In this document: piece after piece, positions 1 to 5,974 of the stretch
Layout of the letters: each line of letters starts with the position of its first letter
How positions within the stretch are numbered: the stretch's first letter is position 1
From: Boseongicola sp. SB0675_bin_26
GTDB taxonomy: Bacteria > Pseudomonadota > Alphaproteobacteria > Rhodobacterales > Rhodobacteraceae
Length of the DNA stretch: 14,331 bases
Direction: 5' to 3'
Assembly: GCA_009843725.1 (NCBI GenBank)
Contig: VYCX01000087.1
Span: 1 to 14,331, forward strand
Translations under genes and position numbers: made by a program
Notes under the pieces: generated by a model
The model's input: the letters and a program-made list of their open reading frames with translations, nothing else
The model's database searches: none
What the model was told of the DNA's origin: nothing

Positions 1-164
1 ATGTTGCGGCAATCCTCGCTGACGAGGGCTTTGCTCATCTGAAGGCCCCCGTCCAGCGCATCACAGTGCCGGACACGGCACTGCCGTACGCGCCGTCAGT
101 GGAACTGCCCCTGATGCCGAATGCCGAGCGCATTGTCATTGCCGCAACGGCCCTCTTTCCTTAG
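1..164 (+). CDS. 2-oxoacid dehydrogenase E1 component, beta subunit (C-terminal end, partial)
   Basis: Reading codons from base 3, an open frame runs into the window and stops at TAG 162-164, giving 53 residues. They begin VAAILADEGFAHLKAPVQRI and continue VPDTALPYAPSVELPLMPNAERIV. This matches the C-terminal transketolase-like domain of pyruvate/acetoin/branched-chain E1 beta subunits: the 'DEGF..L.AP..R....D...P' stretch, then '.P....IV.A...L' just before the stop. The family's E1 decarboxylates a 2-oxoacid with thiamine diphosphate and passes the acyl group to a lipoyl domain. The C-terminus looks complete; the start lies left of the window. A lipoyl-type gene lies downstream at 1442, which supports a dehydrogenase-complex operon. 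The exact substrate cannot be read from this fragment. Confidence 0.82.
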   Translation, partial: VAAILADEGFAHLKAPVQRITVPDTALPYAPSVELPLMPNAERIVIAATALFP

Positions 165-167
165 GTG

Positions 168-197
168 CAGCATGAAGCTTGCAATCTTTCCATGCTG
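168..197 (+). terminator. Inverted repeat after E1 beta stop, possible weak terminator or insertion end
   Basis: CAGCATG (168-174) pairs with CATGCTG (191-197): two perfect 7-base arms around a 16-base loop, starting 3 bases after the E1 beta stop. There is no clear T-tract downstream, so an intrinsic terminator is only one reading. It could also be an end structure of inserted DNA. Confidence 0.25.
169..177 (+). repeat. Left copy of 9-bp direct repeat AGCATGAAG
   Basis: AGCATGAAG occurs here, 4 bases after the E1 beta stop, and again at 1439-1447, where its ATG is the start codon of the lipoyl-domain gene. The two copies bracket the toxin-antitoxin pair and the HsdR remnant. Here the ATG at 172-174 also follows AGGTG (163-167) at Shine-Dalgarno spacing, as if it once started the downstream gene. 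A 9-bp match near start codons can arise by chance. Confidence 0.4.
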
Positions 198-443
198 TTG
201 CATCTCTAAGCCATCCTTGGCCGGAGGGCGAGTGGCGTACGGGATTTCGCCGTGGTGCCCATCTTCGCGCACGTCGACGGCCCTGCGTCCAGACTCGCTA
301 CCGCCCTGGCATTGCAGCCCGGGACCGCGTGGACAAGCCTCGGGGTCAGTGCCGGGATGTCCGGGCCGCATGACCCGGCGATGCCTCGGTCCACTTTGCT
401 TCCAGGTGACGACTGCATTGACGTTGTGCCCGCGGTTCGGCAG

Positions 444-461
444 TATGATTGCCCCGCAATC
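444..461 (+). promoter_or_regulatory. Candidate antitoxin promoter -10 overlapping an inverted-repeat operator
   Basis: TATGAT (444-449) resembles a -10 box about 54 bases before the antitoxin ATG. A TTGACG lies at 418-423, but the 20-base spacer is long. Overlapping the -10 is a perfect inverted repeat, GATTGC (447-452), CCC, GCAATC (456-461). The half-site GATTGCCC (447-454) recurs at 472-479, 25 bases on. FitA-type ribbon-helix-helix antitoxins repress their own operons by binding inverted repeats, so this is a natural autoregulatory site. That role is inference. Confidence 0.38.
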
Positions 462-502
462 ACGAATGGCCGATTGCCCGGAAAGGAATGGAGCGCAAGC
501 AC

Positions 503-745
503 ATGGCAAGCATCACGATTCGCAACCTCGACGACGACGTGAAGACCCGTCTTCGGGTACGGGCAGCGGACCGCGGCCGATCCATGGAAGAGGAGGCGCG
601 GAGGATCCTGCGGGATGCGGTTGGTCGAAGACCGAGTTCCCGGAACCTCGTGAGCATCATCCGCTCGCACTTCGGGCCGGACAACGGGGTGGACCTGGAA
701 TTGCCTGCGCGCGAACCAGGACGCGAGCCTCCGTCCTTCGATTGA
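503..745 (+). CDS. FitA-like ribbon-helix-helix antitoxin
   Basis: 80-residue protein starting MASITIRNLDDDVKTRLRVR. The N-terminal strand (ASITIRNLD) followed by two helices (about residues 10-40, containing RAADRGRSMEEEARRILRDA) is the classic FitA/Arc-type DNA-binding fold. The acidic, proline-containing tail (about 55-80) is where such antitoxins usually occupy the toxin's active site. ATG 503 is preferred because GGAG at 490-493 sits 9 bases upstream. The in-frame ATG 488 has its purine-rich run directly against it, too close for a ribosome site. The toxin gene follows after 13 bases in the usual antitoxin-first order. It probably represses its own promoter. The family call is firm; binding to the local inverted repeat is inferred. 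Confidence 0.85.
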   Translation: MASITIRNLDDDVKTRLRVRAADRGRSMEEEARRILRDAVGRRPSSRNLVSIIRSHFGPDNGVDLELPAREPGREPPSFD

Positions 746-758
746 CAGGCAGGTCGCC

Positions 759-1184
759 ATGAACGTCTTGCTTGACACCAACGTGGTGTCAGAGTTGATC
801 CGCAAGGAGCCGGAACCCTCCGTCGAGGGATGGGCCGCAGGTCTGCCTCTGGAATCCTTGTTTTTCTCTGCCGTCAGCGAAGCGGAATTGCGCTATGGCG
901 CGGCCATCCTGCCCGCGGGCCGGCGCCGTGAAACTCTCGTCGCGGACATTGAGAGCATGTTGCGCAACGCGTTCGAGGATCGTGTGCTTCCCTTCGACAG
1001 CGATGCCGCAAGGGAGTACGCCTACATTGCGGCCATGCGCCATTCCATCGGTCGCATTGTCCTGCCGGGAGATGGCCAGATCGCCGCGATTGCCCGCTCG
1101 CACGGAATGACTGTTGCCACGCGCAACGTCAGGGACTTCGAAGACACCGGAGGCGAGACCGTCAATCCGTGGACGGCAGCATGA
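759..1184 (+). CDS. vapC: VapC/FitB-family PIN-domain ribonuclease toxin
   Basis: 141-residue PIN-domain protein. The start MNVLLDTNVVSELIR carries the first catalytic Asp (D6). SEAELRYG holds the conserved Glu (E43), LPGDGQIAAIAR the third acid (D105), and TRNVRDFE the C-terminal N123/D126 group. These carboxylates bind the Mg2+/Mn2+ used to cleave RNA. Length and spacing fit the FitB branch of VapC toxins, matching the FitA-like gene upstream. No catalytic residue is missing, so the toxin should be active. Its stop overlaps the ATG of the next reading frame (ATGA, 1181-1184). Target RNA cannot be predicted; many VapC toxins cut tRNA or rRNA. The pair sits inside an apparent dehydrogenase operon, which suggests acquisition by transfer. 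Confidence 0.88.
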   Translation: MNVLLDTNVVSELIRKEPEPSVEGWAAGLPLESLFFSAVSEAELRYGAAILPAGRRRETLVADIESMLRNAFEDRVLPFDSDAAREYAYIAAMRHSIGRIVLPGDGQIAAIARSHGMTVATRNVRDFEDTGGETVNPWTAA

Positions 1185-1438
1185 GCGACACGACTGAGGC
1201 CTTTGCACGGGTCTTGATCGACGCGCTGCTCGTGGACGCAGGCTGGGACCTCGCTGACGGATCGAGCGTTCTGTTCGAGCACGCGCTGCCCGACGGCACG
1301 CAGGCCGACTACGTGCTCTGCGACAGGCAGGGACGGCCAATGGCGGCGCCGGAGGCCATGCGGGCAAGCATCGACTCGATCACGGCGCAGGACCAGGGTC
1401 GCCACTACGCCGAACAGCTCGGCGTGCCTTGGGTGTGA
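1181..1438 (+). pseudogene. Truncated type I restriction HsdR-like N-terminal fragment
   Basis: 85 residues starting MSDTTEAFARVLIDALLVDA. AGWDL, then QADYVLCDRQGRP, then AEQLGVPWV follow the N-terminal nuclease domain of HsdR-type subunits, which usually read 'ADY.L.D..G.PLAVIEAKR', then 'Q...YA..LGVPF.FLSNG'. Here the frame ends right after VPWV, before any helicase domain, whereas full HsdR proteins run to many hundreds of residues. The usual nuclease E-x-K motif appears as EAM (in PEAMRAS), so the catalytic Lys is lost. This is best read as a decayed remnant. An upstream ATG at 1169 is possible, but 1181 overlaps the toxin stop. The family call rests on pattern memory of the domain and is moderate; a small genuine nuclease-like protein is the alternative. 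Confidence 0.6.
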
Positions 1439-1447
1439 AGCATGAAG
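1439..1447 (+). repeat. Right copy of 9-bp direct repeat AGCATGAAG
   Basis: Identical to 169-177. It contains the ATG AAG start of the lipoyl-domain gene and begins right after the stop (1436-1438) of the HsdR remnant. As a caution, the shorter string GCAGCATGA also occurs at the HsdR fragment start (1177-1185), so start-codon contexts here look alike. Confidence 0.4.
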
Positions 1448-1681
1448 GCCAAGCTGAAACGTGCCCGCATCGGGATGAGCATGGAGAGAGGAACCTTCAC
1501 GAAATGGCACTTCGTGGCGGGTGACCAATTCAAGATGGAAGATGTCCTGGACGACTTCGAGACGGAAACAGCGTCCAGCGAAGCCGGGGCTCCGGGCGAC
1601 GGCGTGACGGTCGAGGTCCTGGTTGGCGAGGACGAAGTCGCTGCCGCGGGTCAGGATGCCTGCATTGTCGAGAGCGCGTGA
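1442..1681 (+). CDS. Stand-alone lipoyl-domain protein lacking the lipoylated lysine
   Basis: 79-residue protein with a single biotinyl/lipoyl-type domain. RIGMSMERGTFTKW (9-22) matches the usual 'M..IGM.M.EGT...W' opening, AGDQF (26-30) the '.GD.V' turn, and EAGAPGDG (47-54) the 'VEAPADG' strand. In the central hairpin the family reads E-T-D/E-K-A/V; here it is ETETA (40-44), with Thr43 where the modified Lys should be. Codon 1568-1570 is ACA, one base from AAA. Without that Lys the domain cannot carry lipoate, so it is either recently inactivated or structural. A full E2 also needs an acyltransferase domain, absent here, so a separate E2 would be expected. The gene starts 3 bases after the HsdR remnant with only a weak ribosome site. 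The next gene starts 7 bases after its stop. Confidence 0.7.
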   Translation: MKAKLKRARIGMSMERGTFTKWHFVAGDQFKMEDVLDDFETETASSEAGAPGDGVTVEVLVGEDEVAAAGQDACIVESA

Positions 1682-1688
1682 GGGGACA

Positions 1689-3263
1689 GTGACAGATGCT
1701 CAGGTGATCATCAACGGCGGCGGACCTGTCGGTCTGGGACTCGCGATCGACCTCGCGCTCAGGGGGGTCGAGAGCATCGTGCTGGAACGCACGACCGAGC
1801 TTCACCGCATCCCCAAGGGGCAGAACCTGACGCAGCGTACGGGAGAGCACTTTCGCGCCTGGGGCATCACGAAGCAAGTGCGTGCGGCCACCCCGATTCC
1901 GCCGGAATTCGGCAATGCCGGTCTCGTAACCTACGGCCGCCTCCTGAGCGACTATCGCTATGACTGGTTTCAACGTTCACGCGTGCGACCCTACTACTTC
2001 GCCGACAACGAGCGCTTGCCGCAATACAATCTCGAGAGCGTCTTGAGGGATCGCGTCGCCGATCTTCCTCAGGTGGCGTTCGTTCAAGGTGCAGAAGTCA
2101 CCGGCGTGACCCAAGGCGATGCCGGCGTTCGCGTTTCCTACGAGGCCGATGGAGCAAACCATGTCATTGAAGCCGCCTATGCCGTGGGCTGCGACGGGGC
2201 GAGATCGGTAACGCGCGACGCCGGCGGCATCCGGAACGAGACCGACCATGAAGGGCCTCGCATGGCCTTGCTCGTCTTCCGGTCCATGGAATTGCATGAC
2301 CTGCTCGAACGCTATCCCGGCAAGTCGATCTTCAATGTCATGCACCCCTCGATGGATGGCTACTGGCAGTTTCTGGGCCGTGTCGACCTGAACGGGGGCT
2401 GGTTCTTTCATGCACCGGTGCCGGGCAGCGCCACGCGGGGGAATTTCGATTTCCATGCCATTCTTCACAAAATGGCTGGCGTGGAGTTTGCACTGGAATT
2501 CGAGCATATCGGGTTCTGGGAGCTACGCATTTCCCACGCCCAGACCTATCGCAACGATCGTGTTTTCATTGCCGGAGACGCTTGCCACAGTCACCCGCCG
2601 TATGGCGGCTATGGCGTCAATACAGGCCTCGAGGATGCCCGCAATCTCGGCTGGAAGCTTGATGCAGCCCTGAAGGGCTGGGCTGGAGCCGACCTGCTCG
2701 ACAGCTATACCGCCGAACGGCATCCGGTCTTCCGTTCGGTCAGCCGGGACTTCATCAGCCGGATGATTGAGGACTTTCGCGGGTTCACGAAAGAGTTTTC
2801 CCCGGAGAAGGACAAGGCGGCCTTCGACAAGGCGTGGGCCGCGCGAGCCAATGCAGACGACGCGGACGTCACCGAGTTCCTGCCACACTACGCGGGCTCG
2901 CCCATTGTGCTTGGCGAGCGAGGAGAGCAGTCGGGTGCGAAGGGCAAGCACGGATTCGAAGCCAGGCCGGGCTTTCACCTTGCACCGCAGGCACTGCCCG
3001 ACGGCGGGGATTTGTGGGACGCGCTCGGCCCAGGTTTCACGCTAATGGATCTCTGCGGCGACAACGCGCTTTCAGAGGAATTCGCAGGCGCGGCCGAATC
3101 CCTTGGCATCCCGCTCAAGGTGCTGACACTGCAATCCGGGGCGCTGCAGAAGGCCTATGGGTGCAGCGCGATCCTCGTTCGACCGGATCAGTTCATCGCT
3201 TGGGTCGGCTCGTCGGCGAAGTCTGACACCAAGAGCATTCTCGCCCGCGCCATCGGGCAATAG
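1689..3263 (+). CDS. FAD-dependent class A (PHBH-type) monooxygenase
   Basis: 524-residue flavoprotein hydroxylase. It has the N-terminal FAD dinucleotide fold (VIINGGGPVGLGLAIDLA, Gly10-Gly15), the NAD(P)H/FAD 'DG' motif GCDGARS (D169) and the second FAD motif FIAGDACHSHPPYGGYGVNT (D297). A C-terminal segment (from about residue 430, FHLAPQALPDGGDLWD onward) resembles the thioredoxin-like tail of phenol-hydroxylase and MhpA relatives. Such enzymes use NAD(P)H and O2 to hydroxylate, usually phenolic, substrates. GTG 1689 is chosen: it gives VTDAQVIINGGG with the FAD strand near the N-terminus and AGGGGA just upstream. The longer in-frame ATG 1623 would overlap the lipoyl gene by about 60 bases with a basic, non-homologous leader. 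ALDH follows after 18 bases. The substrate is unknown; the neighbours suggest the product is cleaved or oxidised through an aldehyde. Confidence 0.88.
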   Translation: MTDAQVIINGGGPVGLGLAIDLALRGVESIVLERTTELHRIPKGQNLTQRTGEHFRAWGITKQVRAATPIPPEFGNAGLVTYGRLLSDYRYDWFQRSRVRPYYFADNERLPQYNLESVLRDRVADLPQVAFVQGAEVTGVTQGDAGVRVSYEADGANHVIEAAYAVGCDGARSVTRDAGGIRNETDHEGPRMALLVFRSMELHDLLERYPGKSIFNVMHPSMDGYWQFLGRVDLNGGWFFHAPVPGSATRGNFDFHAILHKMAGVEFALEFEHIGFWELRISHAQTYRNDRVFIAGDACHSHPPYGGYGVNTGLEDARNLGWKLDAALKGWAGADLLDSYTAERHPVFRSVSRDFISRMIEDFRGFTKEFSPEKDKAAFDKAWAARANADDADVTEFLPHYAGSPIVLGERGEQSGAKGKHGFEARPGFHLAPQALPDGGDLWDALGPGFTLMDLCGDNALSEEFAGAAESLGIPLKVLTLQSGALQKAYGCSAILVRPDQFIAWVGSSAKSDTKSILARAIGQ

Positions 3264-3281
3264 GCTTCGGAGGTTCCTTAC

Positions 3282-4730
3282 ATGCCATCCAAGGAAGGAC
3301 ATCACTATATTGGCGGTGCGTGGGTTTCGGACGCGCCAAACGGGATGAACCCGGTCCAGAACCCCTCTGACGGGTCAGTCTTCGCCGAGGCTCCGAACGG
3401 GTCGGCCGAACTGGCGGGCCAGGCGGTGATGGCGGCCCGCGACGCCTTCGAGACCACGGATTGGGCATCCAGCCCGCGGCTTCGAGCGGCAGCGCTGCTT
3501 GAATTCGCCGAAGTCCTGGAGTCCCGCGCGGATGAGATCGCAGACCTGATGGCCAAGGAGAATGGCAAGGTGCGTGGCCAGGCCAGGCACGAGCTTGCTG
3601 CCGGCTATGGTGAGGCACGCTACTACGCGGGCGTTGCAAGAAATGTCTTTGGGCGAACTTTCGAGAGCGCACCCGGCAAGATGAGTCTCATGACGCGAGA
3701 GGCATCGGGTGTCGCGTCGGTCATCGTGCCCTGGAATGCACCGGTGACGCTGCTGGTTCGGTCCGCCGCTCCGGCGCTGGCGGCCGGTTGCACGGTCATC
3801 ACCAAGCCGGCTTCGCAAACTCCGTTGACCAATGCTGCGGTCATGGCCTGTTTCGAGTCCGTCGAATCGCTGCCAAAGGGCGTGGTCAACTCCGTTAACG
3901 AATACGGCACCGAGGTTGGCACCGTTCTGTCCACGCATCCCGAGATCGACGTGATTTCGTTTACCGGATCGTCCCGCACGGGCAGGATCATCATGGCCAA
4001 TGCTGCAGACACGATCAAGCATGTCTCGCTGGAGCTGGGCGGCAAGGCTCCTGCGCTGGTCTTTGATGGTGCGGACCTCGACGGGGCGGTGACGGAGATC
4101 AAGCGCGGTTCGTTGGCGCTCAACGGGCAAATGTGCACGTGCATCAGCCGGGTGCTCGTGCAGGACACGATCTATGACGAGGTGAAGGCACGCCTGCGGG
4201 TCGCATACGAGACGACAACGACAGGGGACGCACGTGCCGAGGGAGTTGAACTGGGTCCGGTCATAGACAAGCCGAGTCAGCAGCGGCTTCTTGGCATTGT
4301 CGATCGTGCGGGTGTGGAGGCCAGTCTGGTGGTGCGCGGCAAGGCTGGCGGCGACGAGTTGTCAGACGGTTTCTTCATAACGCCGTCGATGTTCGAAATT
4401 GATGACGTGTCTCATGACCTTGTGCAGGACGAGCTATTCGGCCCGATCGTGTCGCTTGAACGCTTCAGCGACGAGTCGGAGGCCGTCTCGAAGGCCAATG
4501 CCACCCGTTTCGGCCTTGCCGCCTCCGTGTACACCAACGACCTGAACGTCTCGATGCGCATGGCGCGCAAGCTGCGCTTTGGAACGGTTTGGCTCAATTC
4601 GCATAACCGGCTCTTTGCAGAAGTCGAAACCGGCGGTTACCGCGAAAGCGGAATAGGGCGGCTCCATGGCATTGAGGCGATGAACGACTTCCTGGAGACC
4701 AAGCACATCTACTACGAGGTCGAAGACTGA
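3282..4730 (+). CDS. NAD(P)+-dependent aldehyde dehydrogenase
   Basis: 482 residues, standard for the ALDH superfamily. Visible motifs are PWNAPV with the oxyanion Asn (N152), the cofactor-site segment TVITKPASQTP, the Rossmann stretch FTGSSRTGR, the general-base Glu in LELGGKAP (E251) and the nucleophilic Cys in NGQMC (C285). LFGPIVSLERF and YRESGIGR are the usual late motifs. It oxidises an aldehyde to the acid with NAD(P)+ in the cytoplasm. The sequence looks closest to the aromatic/semialdehyde branch, but the substrate is not determinable. The start is secure: GGAGG at 3269-3273 lies 8 bases before ATG. The last base of its stop is the first base of the next ATG (TGATG), which implies tight co-translation with the alcohol dehydrogenase. 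Confidence 0.93.
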   Translation: MPSKEGHHYIGGAWVSDAPNGMNPVQNPSDGSVFAEAPNGSAELAGQAVMAARDAFETTDWASSPRLRAAALLEFAEVLESRADEIADLMAKENGKVRGQARHELAAGYGEARYYAGVARNVFGRTFESAPGKMSLMTREASGVASVIVPWNAPVTLLVRSAAPALAAGCTVITKPASQTPLTNAAVMACFESVESLPKGVVNSVNEYGTEVGTVLSTHPEIDVISFTGSSRTGRIIMANAADTIKHVSLELGGKAPALVFDGADLDGAVTEIKRGSLALNGQMCTCISRVLVQDTIYDEVKARLRVAYETTTTGDARAEGVELGPVIDKPSQQRLLGIVDRAGVEASLVVRGKAGGDELSDGFFITPSMFEIDDVSHDLVQDELFGPIVSLERFSDESEAVSKANATRFGLAASVYTNDLNVSMRMARKLRFGTVWLNSHNRLFAEVETGGYRESGIGRLHGIEAMNDFLETKHIYYEVED

Positions 4731-5845
4731 TGCCGCTGATCCAGTATCTGTCGCGCATCCACTTCGACTTTGGCGCCATTGCAGGCCTTGGAGATGAAAT
4801 CGTGCGGCTTGGCTTGAAGCGCCCGTTGCTCGTGACAGACGCAGGCGTGGCGGATGCGGGGATTCTGCAGCGTGCCCTTGATGCCGCGAGGCCCTTGGAT
4901 CCGGTGGTATATGACGGCACGACGGAAAACCCGACTGAACGATCGCTCCTCGACTGCATCGAGATCTGGAACGAGAGAGGCTGTGACGGGGTGATCGCGC
5001 TCGGAGGCGGGTCGCCCATCGATCTGGCAAAGGCGGTTGCCTTGCTGGCGAGCCATGGCGGAAGCCTGGCTGACTACAACGTCAAGCAAGGCGGGTCGGA
5101 CAGGATCGGCAAGGTCGCACGGCAGATCGCGATCCCGACGGCTGCCGGCACCGGGGCGGAGGTGGGCCGCGCATGCGTGATGTCCCTTCTGGACGGATCG
5201 AAATGCGTGGCCGTGAACCTGAACATGGTTGCGGACGTCGTGATCTGTGATCCTGAGCTGACGCTTTCCCTGCCTTCGCGATTGACCGCTGCCACGGGGA
5301 TCGATGCGTTGAGCCACGGGATTGAGACGTATTGCAGCCCTTTGGAGAACCCGCCCGCCGCCGCAATTGCACTTGACGCCGTCCGGCGCGCCGCGAAGTG
5401 GCTGCCCGTTGCCGTCCAGGATGGGAGCAACCGGGAAGCGCGGTGGGAGATGATGATGGCTGCATTGATGGGCGGCATGTGCCTGCAAAAGGCGCTCGGG
5501 GCCGCCCACGCCATGGCCACGCCGCTGGGAGAGCTGCATCTCCACCATGGCACGTTGATCGGGATACTGCTGCCCCATGTCCTGCGCTTCAATGCGGGTC
5601 ACGCCGATCTCGCCTACGCCGATCTTCGCGGGGCGGCGAGCCTTCCTGAAGATGCGGATCTGCATGTCTGGCTGACGGAATTCGTATCCGGCCTGGGCCT
5701 GCCTGCAAGGCTGGCGGAACTGGGCGTTGCAGCCGACGTTCTGCCTGAGATCGCCGAAAAGGCATCCAAGGACCATTTGGCCAAGACAAACCCAAGGCCG
5801 GCTGGACCGGAAGACTACCTGACCTTGCTTCGCGAAGCGCATTGA
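4730..5845 (+). CDS. Iron-containing (group III) alcohol dehydrogenase
   Basis: 371-residue Fe-ADH/dehydroquinate-synthase-like fold. The nucleotide-binding motif GGGSPIDLAK is followed by PTAAGTGAEV and DPELTLSLP. Metal ligands match the FucO pattern: D192 and H196 in GIDALSHGIE, H260 in GAAHAM, and a His of the HLHHG cluster (H272/H273). FucO-type enzymes have another conserved His four residues after the third ligand; here that position is Thr264 (AHAMATPLG). These enzymes interconvert alcohols and aldehydes with NAD(P)H. Together with the adjacent ALDH, an alcohol-to-aldehyde-to-acid sequence or semialdehyde reduction is plausible. It overlaps the ALDH stop by one base and is the last gene of the operon; the next gene converges from the right after 129 bases. 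Confidence 0.88.
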   Translation: MPLIQYLSRIHFDFGAIAGLGDEIVRLGLKRPLLVTDAGVADAGILQRALDAARPLDPVVYDGTTENPTERSLLDCIEIWNERGCDGVIALGGGSPIDLAKAVALLASHGGSLADYNVKQGGSDRIGKVARQIAIPTAAGTGAEVGRACVMSLLDGSKCVAVNLNMVADVVICDPELTLSLPSRLTAATGIDALSHGIETYCSPLENPPAAAIALDAVRRAAKWLPVAVQDGSNREARWEMMMAALMGGMCLQKALGAAHAMATPLGELHLHHGTLIGILLPHVLRFNAGHADLAYADLRGAASLPEDADLHVWLTEFVSGLGLPARLAELGVAADVLPEIAEKASKDHLAKTNPRPAGPEDYLTLLREAH

Positions 5846-5849
5846 GGGC

Positions 5850-5866
5850 GGTGAACGCGCTTCACC
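5850..5866 (+). terminator. Short hairpin between convergent genes
   Basis: GGTGAA (5850-5855), loop CGCGC, TTCACC (5861-5866) begins 5 bases after the Fe-ADH stop. There is a 6-bp stem and no T-tract, so terminator function is weakly supported. A 12-base palindrome GCTTCGCGAAGC (5827-5838) lies just upstream, inside the end of the gene. Confidence 0.3.
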
Positions 5867-5974
5867 ATCGTCGGTCCTCGCTGTTGCAGTGGAATGTCCT
5901 GATCGTCGGCATCGTCCCGGGATGTCGAGAAAACTCAGGGCTTGAGGCGGCGCTCGCACCTGGTCTGACGGCAG

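Larger units (their letters stand above)
165..502. other. 338-base gap with no convincing gene, upstream of the toxin-antitoxin pair
   Basis: Several open frames cross this stretch on both strands, but their translations are rich in Cys, Pro and Arg and show no family signature. It holds an inverted repeat right after the E1 beta stop (168-197), one copy of a 9-bp direct repeat (169-177) and a candidate promoter/operator for the antitoxin gene (444-461). It may include decayed coding DNA, but no parent gene could be named. Confidence 0.5.

Noticed and set aside
121..762. + strand 213-codon frame across the 5' flank of the antitoxin
   Set aside because: It overlaps the antitoxin in another frame; Cys/Pro/Ser-rich translation without a recognisable domain.
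789..1367. - strand 192-codon frame
   Set aside because: Antisense to the PIN toxin and HsdR fragment; low-complexity Arg/Pro/Ala start and no family signature.
1623..1688. Longer start for the flavin monooxygenase (ATG 1623)
   Set aside because: It would overlap the lipoyl gene and add a basic leader; GTG 1689 puts the FAD strand at the usual position with a purine-rich ribosome site.
4712..5959. - strand 415-codon open frame
   Set aside because: It lies antisense to the Fe-ADH gene, whose motifs are clear; the translation is Arg/Gln/His-rich, typical of an antisense shadow in GC-rich DNA.
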